Positions 7,904 through 14,987 of a stretch of 34,532 nucleotides of DNA are shown piece by piece; within the stretch, counting starts at the first letter, position 1, and every line of letters starts with the position of its first letter. The notes under the pieces were generated by a model that was not told the DNA's origin, ran no database searches, and worked only from the letters and a program-made list of their open reading frames with translations. Source of the stretch: a virus; the IMG/VR virus record IMGVR_UViG_3300031576_000207, positions 1 through 34,532 of that record; one strand, written 5' to 3'. The position numbers were made by a program, and so were the translations under genes.

Positions 7904-8153
7904 ATGGATCAAGGCCAAAGGATGGTTAAGAGGATATCAATCCAGAAATCGAAACAATGTGGAGGCAAGTAAAGTTATTAAAGAATCCGAAGAGATAAGA
8001 AATGGAAATGGGGATATTGTCACGTTCACGCGTCCCAGGTGTCGAAAATGCGGGAACAAAGATAATCTGAAATGTTATGGTGCGTATGGAACGATTCGTT
8101 ATTATCGCTGTCAATGTGGGCATGAGTTTAAGGCGATGGAGGAAGAATCATAA
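7896..8153 (+). CDS. Small zinc-ribbon protein (85 aa)
   Basis: The open frame extends back to 7590 inside the terminase gene, but that part is a shadow. The ATG at 7896 gives an 8-nt overlap with the terminase stop. The N-terminus is basic (MVKWIKAKGWLRGYQSRNR). The C-terminal half holds CRKC (49-52), C60 and CQC (72-74) followed by GHEF, a treble-clef or zinc-ribbon arrangement. Such small proteins in late operons can be transcription or translation regulators (Mu Com, P2 Ogr) or assembly factors; the sequence does not decide. It is the last gene before the strong terminator at 8257-8305. Confidence 0.7.
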   Translation: MVKWIKAKGWLRGYQSRNRNNVEASKVIKESEEIRNGNGDIVTFTRPRCRKCGNKDNLKCYGAYGTIRYYRCQCGHEFKAMEEES

Positions 8154-8160
8154 AAATCAA

Positions 8161-8177
8161 TTTCAGCCAGGCTGAAA
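8161..8177. promoter_or_regulatory. Perfect interrupted palindrome, possible operator
   Basis: TTTCAGCC-A-GGCTGAAA is a perfect 8-bp inverted repeat around one central base, 7 bp after the zinc-ribbon stop. The single-base centre is too tight for an RNA hairpin loop without opening inner pairs, which favours a DNA site for a dimeric regulator. A TTGACG hexamer (8185-8190) follows immediately, though no good -10 is seen at 17 bp, so the promoter is uncertain. Confidence 0.4.
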
Positions 8178-8228
8178 CAGATTATTGACGAAGTAAATTA
8201 AGGTGATAGTTTTAAATCAAAGAAACAT

Positions 8229-8246
8229 TTAGAGGGACGCCTCTAA
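8229..8246 (+). other. Short perfect hairpin
   Basis: TTAGAGG (8229-8235), a four-base GACG loop, and CCTCTAA (8240-8246) form a 7-bp stem. It lies 10 nt before the compound terminator, so the two structures together could form an attenuator, mRNA 3'-end element or small RNA. Confidence 0.45.
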
Positions 8247-8256
8247 GTGTGAAAAG

Positions 8257-8305
8257 AAGCGGCATTCGGGTGCCCGAACACCTGTTTGCCGCTTTTTTAT
8301 TTTTT
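8257..8305 (+). terminator. Strong Rho-independent terminator with inner hairpin
   Basis: The outer stem AAGCGGCA (8257-8264) pairs perfectly with TGCCGCTT (8287-8294). Inside is a second hairpin, TTCGGG (8265-8270) with CCCGAA (8273-8278), and a long T tract follows (8293-8305). It ends the replication/packaging transcript and separates it from the signal-peptide gene at 8318. The long open frame through it (from 8249) is therefore not translated from its far end. Confidence 0.85.
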
Positions 8306-8317
8306 AAAGGAGATCAC

Positions 8318-8863
8318 TTGAGGAAATTATTTTTAATCATCTTTTTATTCCTTTTCACCGTAATTCCATCCTTAGTCCAAGCGGCCACAGGAACCATTCT
8401 CCTTCCCGTCCAGGCGGCGAAATTACCCGCCTCTAATCCCGCTCGTATCGATGGCGGACAGAATCGATGGTATTTGTTATTCGACGCCGCTACTTCCCAA
8501 AGCGGGCAATGGCAGTTTCGATTGCCCGCAAATTATTCTTCAGGACTCACCGCGAAAATCCAATATGCCATGGCCTCGGCGACTAGCGGCAATGTGATTT
8601 TTAGAGTCTCTGTGATGGCGGTGAGCGACGGTGATGCGGCGGATGTGGAAACCGATAGTTTTGCCACGGCCAATACGAGTGCCACCACAACCGTCCCCGG
8701 GACCGCCGGGTATATGGATGAGATCAGTGTATCGTTAACGAATGATGATGGAGCCGCGGCTGGAGATTTAATCATTATCAAATTGGATCGTGATGCGGCG
8801 ACTGATTCAGCCACCGGCGATGCCGAAGTGTTTAATGTTGTTCTTGAGTTTACATCCATTTAA
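8318..8863 (+). CDS. Exported beta-rich phage protein with Sec signal peptide
   Basis: I choose TTG 8318 because AAAGGAGAT lies 5-6 nt upstream and translation from there begins with a textbook signal peptide: RK, a hydrophobic run LFLIIFLFLFTVIP, then a VQA cleavage site. An earlier GTG (8249) would run through a terminator. The mature part (about 160 aa) is Thr/Ala/Asp-rich beta sequence (FRLPANYSSGLTAKIQYAM, then DGDAADVETD). This domain is familiar from virion or tail-associated proteins of environmental phages, but I know no assigned function. A signal peptide on such a domain is unusual. It opens a cassette of four genes between terminase and head genes. Export is inferred. Confidence 0.8.
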   Translation: MRKLFLIIFLFLFTVIPSLVQAATGTILLPVQAAKLPASNPARIDGGQNRWYLLFDAATSQSGQWQFRLPANYSSGLTAKIQYAMASATSGNVIFRVSVMAVSDGDAADVETDSFATANTSATTTVPGTAGYMDEISVSLTNDDGAAAGDLIIIKLDRDAATDSATGDAEVFNVVLEFTSI

Positions 8864-8878
8864 AAACAGGAGGGCTCC

Positions 8879-9127
8879 ATGGCCTATAAAGTAAAAATTA
8901 CCGCCATCACTCAAAATTTAGAAAAGATAACGATCAATTATCAGATTTTGGGACATGCCGATCAAATCATCGCTGACGCTCAGACGTTGAGTTTAAACGG
9001 AAGCGAAAAGTTTTCATTAACGGAAGTGAAGGGCAATCTGTTGGAGAAGGCGAGGAGAATGCAGAATGCGGAAAGTGTTGTGGTGTCTATGCAGACTTTT
9101 GTCGGTCAGTCTATTACTGTGGACTAA
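8879..9127 (+). CDS. Small hypothetical beta-rich protein (82 aa)
   Basis: Starts at ATG 8879 with AGGAGGG about 5 nt upstream. The 82-aa product (MAYKVKITAITQNLEKITIN...) alternates polar and hydrophobic residues like a small beta sandwich with one central helix (NLLEKARRMQNAE). There is no signal peptide, which sets it apart from its neighbours. Its last 62 nt overlap the start of the next gene in another frame, and that overlap encodes the neighbour's signal peptide. Probably a virion or assembly protein; function unknown. Confidence 0.75.
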   Translation: MAYKVKITAITQNLEKITINYQILGHADQIIADAQTLSLNGSEKFSLTEVKGNLLEKARRMQNAESVVVSMQTFVGQSITVD

Positions 9128-9932
9128 TGTCTGCTTTGCCGGAATAGATTTCGATGGGGTGGATGACTTTGTCAATGTCAGTTCAGTCTGGAATGCCACG
9201 CAAGATTATTCGATTTTTATTGTCGCCAGGAAAGAAGAGGCCAACCGAACCCAAGGAGTTTACGCCAACACGCAGAGTTGGGGTGATTTTGGAATTGCCT
9301 GCACCTCGGGAAATATTCTCAGACACTCCACGTTTGGGTATGCCGACCATGATTCGAATATCACCTGGAATATCAATAAGTGGGTCGCCATCGTCATTAC
9401 GGGGGATAAAGGCAATAGTTCGAGTGGTCTGACCTTTTATTATCGTGAATTAGATTCCAGTACGATCACCACGTATAACCGAAGCTGGGATGATCGTGGG
9501 GATACAAAAACTGTTGCTGGTTATATCGGCCGAAATCAATTCGGTGAATATTTCAATGGTCAGATCGCGGAAGTGTGCATTTGGGGCAATCGTCTTTTGA
9601 TGGACGCCCAGGCCAGACAATTACTTTCTTCGTACTCGAAGGGATTTGCCCGGCAGATGTATCCGGCGGATATCAAAGAATATTGGTTATTGGATGATCA
9701 GCCAGATGGCACCAGCGGCGACGGCGATACGTTTAAAGATATTAGCGGCAATGGCAAAAATGGGACAGGGGATAACGGAGGCAACAACACGGGATTAGCG
9801 ATGGCCGCTGAGCAGGTATTAAGTTATCCGGATTTTGTTCAGTTTGTGAATTACAACACCGTCGTTGCGGCCGCAGATGTTTATTCCGGTCGGGGAGTTG
9901 GCCGCGGTGTGGGCAGAGGAATCATGCGATGA
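9066..9932 (+). CDS. Exported LamG/concanavalin-like lectin-fold protein
   Basis: 288 aa. The ATG at 9066 has GAGGAG about 9 nt upstream. The N-terminus is a clear signal peptide: RK, hydrophobic run with WCLCRLLSVSLLLW, cleavage near VCFA-GI. The mature protein begins with GIDFDGVDDFVNV, the characteristic first strand of LamG/laminin-G3 domains (about 26-200), which bind glycans in phage fibres and bacterial adhesins; FNGQIAEVCIWGNRLL is the expected later strand. The C-terminus ends in Gly-Arg repeats (GRGVGRGVGRG). The start lies inside the upstream gene, and the stop overlaps the next ATG by 4 nt, so the genes are coupled. Ligand unknown. Confidence 0.85.
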   Translation: MRKVLWCLCRLLSVSLLLWTNVCFAGIDFDGVDDFVNVSSVWNATQDYSIFIVARKEEANRTQGVYANTQSWGDFGIACTSGNILRHSTFGYADHDSNITWNINKWVAIVITGDKGNSSSGLTFYYRELDSSTITTYNRSWDDRGDTKTVAGYIGRNQFGEYFNGQIAEVCIWGNRLLMDAQARQLLSSYSKGFARQMYPADIKEYWLLDDQPDGTSGDGDTFKDISGNGKNGTGDNGGNNTGLAMAAEQVLSYPDFVQFVNYNTVVAAADVYSGRGVGRGVGRGIMR

Positions 9933-11485
9933 TCAAAAGAGTTTTATTGATGGCTTTATTATTTTTGATGGGATGTAGTGAAGTCTCGTATGCCCTCGAG
10001 ATTATCCGCCAGAAAAACACCGCGACAAAGATTGTCTTCCCGATGATTGATGCCGATGGAGATACGGTAACAGGCGCGACTGGTCTCGACAGCGAGGAAA
10101 GCCATTGGGATAATTCTACGAATCCCAGTTCATTTGCCGATCTAACCAATGAAGCCACGGAGATCGGTACAACTGGGATTTATTATTTAAGTTTGACTTC
10201 CGGCGAAATGAATCAGGATTACGTGGCCATTCAGGTCAAGACCACGAGTAGTGGAGGAAAAACTCAACACATTTTGCTTCGAACTGTAGTCGGTGATCCC
10301 AGGAACATGGCGACTGTCACAACCGGCGGAAATTCAATCGATGTCACCTCAACGGGTGAAGTGGGACTGGATTTAAGTAATGTCAACGGGACACTCGATG
10401 CGAGTGAAATCGGCACAGACGCCATCACCTCAGCAAAGATAGGAGCCGATGCCATCGGTTCTTCTGAAATCGCCGCGGATGCGATTGGTGCGTCGGAAAT
10501 TGCCGCTTCAGCAATTACCTCAAGTGAGTTTGCCCAGAGCGCGGCTGATTTGGTGTGGTCCTCCACAACAAGATCATTAACGGACAAAGATGGGTTTCGA
10601 TTATCCGCGACGGGTGTGGATGATATCTGGGATGAATCCCAAGGCGGACATGTGACGGCCGGGACTTTTGGAAAATATCTGGATGAATCAATTTCTGGCC
10701 TCGATGACAATCCCTGGGATAACGCCACAAGAACGATCACCGGAGGAACCATTGATACCAACAACGATAAGAGTGGGTACCGTTTAAGCGCGACGGGTGT
10801 CGATGATATCTGGGATGAATCCCAAAGCGGTCACACCACGACCGGTACGTTCGGCAAATATCTCGATGAGGCGATCTCGGGAATTGATGATAACCCCTGG
10901 GATAACGGGACCAGGACATTAACTTCCAACGCGAATTTTAACGATCCGACAGCGGCGACAATCGCGGATGCGGTGTGGGATGAGTTAAGAGCGGATCACA
11001 CCATCTCCGGAAGTTTTGGTCAGGGAGTGGCCTCGGTCCAGGGGAATGTTACCGGCTCCGTCAATTCGGTAACAAGTGCCGTGACCGTAGGTACGAACAA
11101 TGACAAAACCGGATATCGATTAAGCGCGACTGGCGTGGATGATATTTGGGATGAAGTTCAAAGCGGGCATGTGACAGCGGGCACGTTTGGTAAATATCTC
11201 GATATTCAGGTTTCGAGCATAAGTGGGGGAAGTTGTCCGACGGTCGGTCAAATAGCCGATCAGGTCTGGGATGAAGCAATAGCGGATCACTTAACCTCGG
11301 GGACAACCGGCAATAAATTAAACGCGGCCGGTAACGCTGGAGATCCGTGGAATACATCATTGCCGGGTTCGTATGCCAGTGGAACTGCCGGAAAAATTCT
11401 ATCGAATATCAACGATTCGACCGATGGCGATAAAGAGGGTTCGAGTTATACCGGCATCGAGAACACGATCCGTCAGAACAGGTGA
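9929..11485 (+). CDS. Repeat-rich fibre-like protein with lipoprotein-type signal
   Basis: 518 aa. ATG overlaps the upstream stop (ATGA), with GAGGA 8 nt upstream. The N-terminus reads IKRVLLMALLFLMGC, a lipobox-like LMGC with C16 as the candidate lipidation site; a signal peptidase I site (SYA-LE at 22-24) is the alternative. A BppU-like beta domain (about 25-115) is followed by short DAI-S-x-I-A repeats (about 150-200), then three copies of a module with LSATGVDDIWDE, GTFGKYLD and DNPWDN, plus related VWDE units. These repeats are typical of phage tail-fibre or neck-fibre shafts. The combination with a lipoprotein signal is odd: it could be a surface-displayed adhesin or a fibre routed through the membrane. 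Confidence 0.83.
   Translation: MIKRVLLMALLFLMGCSEVSYALEIIRQKNTATKIVFPMIDADGDTVTGATGLDSEESHWDNSTNPSSFADLTNEATEIGTTGIYYLSLTSGEMNQDYVAIQVKTTSSGGKTQHILLRTVVGDPRNMATVTTGGNSIDVTSTGEVGLDLSNVNGTLDASEIGTDAITSAKIGADAIGSSEIAADAIGASEIAASAITSSEFAQSAADLVWSSTTRSLTDKDGFRLSATGVDDIWDESQGGHVTAGTFGKYLDESISGLDDNPWDNATRTITGGTIDTNNDKSGYRLSATGVDDIWDESQSGHTTTGTFGKYLDEAISGIDDNPWDNGTRTLTSNANFNDPTAATIADAVWDELRADHTISGSFGQGVASVQGNVTGSVNSVTSAVTVGTNNDKTGYRLSATGVDDIWDEVQSGHVTAGTFGKYLDIQVSSISGGSCPTVGQIADQVWDEAIADHLTSGTTGNKLNAAGNAGDPWNTSLPGSYASGTAGKILSNINDSTDGDKEGSSYTGIENTIRQNR
10596..11215 (+). repeat. Tandem coding repeats in the fibre-like gene
   Basis: Three copies of about 100 bp, starting near 10590, 10773 and 11111, share blocks encoding GFRLSATGVDDIWDE or GYRLSATGVDDIWDE and GTFGKYLD. 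Copies one and two are nearly identical at the DNA level around GATGATATCTGGGATGAATC; copy three differs at synonymous sites. This suggests recent duplication of the first pair. Confidence 0.8.
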
Positions 11486-11488
11486 GGT

Positions 11489-11998
11489 ATGGATTATATC
11501 CAAATCAATCAAGCATTCACGGCGACCATCGATTTACCGGATTCGATTAGCACAGATACTGTCAAGTACAAGATTTACAAGGCTGGTGACGGTTCGATCT
11601 TTGCCCAGGGCAATGCAACTTATATTGCAGGTATTCATTGGAAAGTGACGTTTACACCCAATATTCAGGATGTGTTCATCGTTGAAGTATGGAATGAGAC
11701 CCGGGCCATTGATGTTATTTATTCTCGAGAATTTCAAGCGGTCAGTAGTACGACATTATCACAGCCAATAGAGGATGATTCTTCCACCCCGACCGCCAGT
11801 GAATTGCTGGTGTTGATTGATAAGGCGATTAGAACAAGGTTAGCGGGTGGAGCCGTGCAATCGTATGCAATCGCAGGAAGAAATTTGCAGTACATGACTT
11901 TAACCGAATTAAGGCAGTTGAAAAATGAGTTGCAACAACAAATCGCCGCGGAGGGCGGCGGTGCCAGGAATTATGTTTCATTTACTAAACCACGTTAA
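11489..11998 (+). CDS. gpW-like head completion protein with N-terminal beta domain
   Basis: 169 aa. ATG 11489 follows GGTGAGGT and lies 3 nt after the previous stop. Residues 1-85 look like a beta sandwich (FTATIDLPDSISTDTVKYKI), similar to domains in phage baseplate or fibre proteins. From about 100 the sequence changes to a helical module (ELLVLIDKAIRTRLAGGAVQSYAIAGRNLQ...LTELRQLKNELQQQIA) ending RNYVSFTKPR, which resembles gpW and related head-tail joining proteins. gpW plugs the portal after packaging and, in lambda, sits directly before the portal gene, as here. The fusion to a beta domain is unusual, since gpW alone is 68 aa. Confidence 0.7.
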   Translation: MDYIQINQAFTATIDLPDSISTDTVKYKIYKAGDGSIFAQGNATYIAGIHWKVTFTPNIQDVFIVEVWNETRAIDVIYSREFQAVSSTTLSQPIEDDSSTPTASELLVLIDKAIRTRLAGGAVQSYAIAGRNLQYMTLTELRQLKNELQQQIAAEGGGARNYVSFTKPR

Positions 11999-12000
11999 CC

Positions 12001-13608
12001 ATGACAAAAAATAAAAATAGACCGGGGTTGATTGAGCGATTCAGTTCCGGATTAGATCGTCTTATCGGCGTTTTTTCTCCAGAAGCGGAATTGAAGAGGC
12101 GAATGTTTCGCTTTGCCAATAACTATGCCTTAAAGGGTAGTTATGCTGGTGCCAGCCGCGACCGATTGCGCTCTTCGTGGATTCCCTATGGCGGATCGGC
12201 CGATGAAGATTTATTGCCGGACTTAAATGATTTACGTGAACGCAGTCGTGACCTGGCCAGAAACGACGGCGTGGCCAGTGGAATTATCTCGAGCATGGTA
12301 TCGAATGTTGTTGGGCATGGTATCGTTCCACAGTGCCAGCTTGATAAAGAAAAAATAAATTTGTCCGACGATCAGGCTGAAAAATTCCAAAAAGATATTG
12401 AAAGCGCCTGGGAATTGTGGGGCCCGTTTGCCGATACGGCCGGACGGATGAGTTTCTGGGAGATTCAGCAGTTGGTGCAGTCGCAGGTTCTCATCAACGG
12501 CGAGGCGATTATTATTCGTGAGATGGTGGATGAATCCTGGCGGCCGTATTCGTTGGCGTTTAATGTCATCGAGTCTGATCGGATGGATACCCCGTCGGAT
12601 AAAAGGTCGGATAGAAGCATTCGTCGCGGTGTTGAGATTGGTTCACGCGGAGAACCGCTGGCGTATTGGATTTGTAAGACTCATCCCGGCGATGTCACAT
12701 ATACGAAACGTCATCCTGAGGCAAAAGAATACGTGCGATTTCCTGTGCGCAATCCGTACGGGCAATTAAACGTTTTGCATTTGTATTGGGTCAAGCGGCC
12801 TGGCCAGACCAGAGGAGAACCTTTTTTCTCACCGGTACTTTTGCGGTTTCGCGACTTGGCAGATTACATGGAAGCGGAACTCGTGTCGGCGCGTGTGGCC
12901 GCGTGTTTTTCTGTATTTATCAAAAAAACCAACGCCTACACTGCGGCGTTAAAAATGGCGAAGGACACTCAAAATGAAAAACGTATTGAAGAACTTGAGC
13001 CGGGCTTCATTGATTACTTAGGTCCAGATGAAGATATCTCGGTGGTCAATCCCAACCGACCTGGCGCCCAGTTCGATCCGTTTGTGGACAAGGTGATTCG
13101 TTTTATCGGAGCGGGTTTGAATTTGCCGTATGAGTTAGTGATGAAAGATTTTTCGAAATCCAATTATTCCAGTGCCCGGGCCGCCATTCTTGAGGCGAGA
13201 AAATATTTTAAATCCATGCAGGTGTGGACCGCCCAGAAATTGTGTCAACCGATCTGGGAACTGTTTTCCGAAGAGGCTTTTTTACGAGGATATATTGAGG
13301 CACCCGACTTTTATCAATCCAGGTCATATTACTGCCGGGCGAAATGGATAGCTCCGGGGTGGGGATATATCGACCCAGAGAAAGAAATCAATGCCTCGAT
13401 TGCTTCGATTCGAAACAATCTCTCAACGCACGCCGATGAAATCGCGGCGCATGGAAAAGACTGGGAAGATGTCTTCGAGCAGTTAGGTCGTGAAAAGAAA
13501 AAGCGAGAAGAATTGGGATTGCCGGATGGCGAGGGTGGCCGGATCACTTTGACGGCGACGAAGGAAAATAAGAAGAAGTCAGGAGATGAGAATGTCCAAG
13601 AAGATTAA
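12001..13608 (+). CDS. Portal protein (lambda gpB-like)
   Basis: 535 aa, nearly the length of lambda gpB (533). The N-terminus contains YAGASRDRLRSSW and DLNDLRERSRDLARNDGVASG, followed by the FNVIESDRM, YSSARAAILEARK and related stretches of the lambda portal family. It forms the dodecameric ring at one capsid vertex through which TerL pumps DNA, and nucleates prohead assembly. The ATG lies 2 nt after the previous stop with no clear ribosome binding site, suggesting coupled translation. The Lys-rich C-terminus overlaps the protease gene by 17 nt. Family assignment is firm. Confidence 0.95.
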   Translation: MTKNKNRPGLIERFSSGLDRLIGVFSPEAELKRRMFRFANNYALKGSYAGASRDRLRSSWIPYGGSADEDLLPDLNDLRERSRDLARNDGVASGIISSMVSNVVGHGIVPQCQLDKEKINLSDDQAEKFQKDIESAWELWGPFADTAGRMSFWEIQQLVQSQVLINGEAIIIREMVDESWRPYSLAFNVIESDRMDTPSDKRSDRSIRRGVEIGSRGEPLAYWICKTHPGDVTYTKRHPEAKEYVRFPVRNPYGQLNVLHLYWVKRPGQTRGEPFFSPVLLRFRDLADYMEAELVSARVAACFSVFIKKTNAYTAALKMAKDTQNEKRIEELEPGFIDYLGPDEDISVVNPNRPGAQFDPFVDKVIRFIGAGLNLPYELVMKDFSKSNYSSARAAILEARKYFKSMQVWTAQKLCQPIWELFSEEAFLRGYIEAPDFYQSRSYYCRAKWIAPGWGYIDPEKEINASIASIRNNLSTHADEIAAHGKDWEDVFEQLGREKKKREELGLPDGEGGRITLTATKENKKKSGDENVQED

Positions 13609-14953
13609 TGAGTTTGTTTTGTTGCGGCCTTGGGCAATGAAGCAGGAAACCTTACTTGCCATGAGCCAGATCATTGAGCGCCATTTACGCGGTGAGAAAC
13701 TTTCTGAAAGTGAAATTGCCGCTCGCATCGGCAAGGATAAGCGTGAGCCGACGGAATATGACGTTGTAGGCAATGTGGCCGTTATTCCCGTTTACGGCAT
13801 CATCGCCAAGCGGGCGAATCTGGTCGGAGGGATATCTCAACCGCAAGGGACATCCGTTGAACAGATCCAGAAAGATTTTCTGGCGGCCGTGGATGATCCG
13901 GCAGTAAGCACGGTACTTTTGGATATTGACAGTCCGGGGGGAAGTGTTGGCGGTGTGTCCGAGCTTGCGGATTTAATTTACGCTTCGAGAGGTAAGAAAA
14001 GAATCATTGCGTTTGCCAACGGGCAAATGGATTCCGCGGCTTATTGGATAGGTTCTTCAGCTGATGAAATTTTTGCCTCTAATAGCGCGGAGATCGGGTC
14101 TATTGGTGTTTACACCATCTTGAGTGATTATTCGGTCTGGTACCACAACGAGGGAATCAAGAAACAAATCATTAAGGCCGGGAAATTCAAAGCCGCCGGG
14201 GATCCGTCAAAACCTTTAACGGATGATGAGAAGGCAATCATTCAAGAAGAGATCGATTCTTACTACGAACTTTTTGTCGATGCCGTGGCTCGTAATCGTT
14301 CTATCAATCGTGGGGATGTATTGGCTTTAGCCGACGGGCGTGTTTATATCGGTAAAAAAGCTTTGGATGCCGGATTAATTGACGATGTGCGAACCTTTGA
14401 ATCATTTTTCTCTGTTGTGAATGTTGGAAAAAATAAATCAACGCTTAAGACAACCGTCCCTCAGAGGGACGATGACATAAATTTAAGCCAAACCAAAACA
14501 AGTGAGGAGGATAAATCGATGGGAGAACTAACGGTTGAGAAACTCAAAGCCGAGAATAAACCTTTGGCTGATGCGCTGATGTCCGAGGGAAAAGCCGCCG
14601 GTCTTGAAGAAGGAAAAAGTCAGGGCCGCCAGGAAGCTCTAAACGAAGAGAAGGCTCGTGTGGCCGGAATTATCGGGGCAACAGCGTCTGGCGCGGAAAA
14701 ACTGGCACTTGAGGCGATCAAGGACGGAAGCACGTCCGAGGCGTTTAAGGACAAATTACTCAAAGCCATGCAGGATGGGACCATTAAATCCGTCGGGCCG
14801 GATAATCCGGATGCCCGGGATGCGACGGACAAAGCCAAACAGGACGATGCGCAAGGCAAAAATCATCTGGAACGTGCCAGGGCATACCAGAAAGAGCATA
14901 AATGTTCTTTAGCGGTCGCGCTTCAGGAAACAGCATCCAAAAGGACAAAGTAA
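13592..14953 (+). CDS. Prohead protease (S49/SppA type) with C-terminal scaffold domain (gpC-like)
   Basis: 453 aa from ATG 13592; an ATG at 13586 touches the AGGAG site (13581-13585), so the second ATG is better placed. The S49 domain (about 60-280) includes LLDIDSPGGSVGG, nucleophile S148 in MDSAAYW, EIGSIGV and K200 in AGKFKAAG. The Ser-Lys spacing of 52 equals, as I recall, that of Bacillus SppA (S147/K199). From about 310 the chain becomes charged and helical (LKAENKPLADALM...GKSQGRQEALNEEKARVAGI), a scaffold-like domain. Lambda gpC (439 aa) has the same plan, with scaffold Nu3 made from an internal start. It processes prohead proteins. Position between portal and decoration protein is canonical. 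Confidence 0.92.
   Translation: MSKKINEFVLLRPWAMKQETLLAMSQIIERHLRGEKLSESEIAARIGKDKREPTEYDVVGNVAVIPVYGIIAKRANLVGGISQPQGTSVEQIQKDFLAAVDDPAVSTVLLDIDSPGGSVGGVSELADLIYASRGKKRIIAFANGQMDSAAYWIGSSADEIFASNSAEIGSIGVYTILSDYSVWYHNEGIKKQIIKAGKFKAAGDPSKPLTDDEKAIIQEEIDSYYELFVDAVARNRSINRGDVLALADGRVYIGKKALDAGLIDDVRTFESFFSVVNVGKNKSTLKTTVPQRDDDINLSQTKTSEEDKSMGELTVEKLKAENKPLADALMSEGKAAGLEEGKSQGRQEALNEEKARVAGIIGATASGAEKLALEAIKDGSTSEAFKDKLLKAMQDGTIKSVGPDNPDARDATDKAKQDDAQGKNHLERARAYQKEHKCSLAVALQETASKRTK
14503..14518 (+). promoter_or_regulatory. Internal ribosome binding site for the scaffold
   Basis: TGAGGAGG at 14503-14510 lies 8 nt before an in-frame ATG (14519) in the middle of the protease gene. It is one of the best Shine-Dalgarno matches in the window, and coding constraint alone is unlikely to place it exactly at the domain boundary. 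Confidence 0.75.
14519..14953 (+). CDS. Scaffolding protein from internal start (Nu3-like)
   Basis: Translation from ATG 14519 gives 144 aa in the same frame as the protease, starting MGELTVEKLKAENKPL. The product is almost entirely charged helix (GKAAGLEEGKSQGRQ, EEKARVAGIIGATA) with a C-terminal basic segment ending KRTK, typical of phage scaffolds whose C-terminus binds capsid protein. Lambda Nu3 arises the same way inside gene C. It would template the prohead shell and be degraded by the protease. Expression from the internal site is inferred from the strong ribosome binding site and the domain boundary. Confidence 0.7.
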   Translation: MGELTVEKLKAENKPLADALMSEGKAAGLEEGKSQGRQEALNEEKARVAGIIGATASGAEKLALEAIKDGSTSEAFKDKLLKAMQDGTIKSVGPDNPDARDATDKAKQDDAQGKNHLERARAYQKEHKCSLAVALQETASKRTK

Positions 14954-14987
14954 AGAATAAACAATTTTTATAGAGGAGGGTTTGTCA

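Noticed and set aside
8249-8317. GTG start for the first signal-peptide gene
   Set aside because: Would translate through a strong terminator hairpin and has no ribosome binding site; the TTG at 8318 has AAAGGAGAT and gives a correct signal peptide.
10264-10764. 166-aa and other minus-strand frames opposite the repeat-rich fibre gene
   Set aside because: Ser/Pro/Ala-rich low-complexity shadow produced by the GAT/GCC-rich repeats on the + strand.
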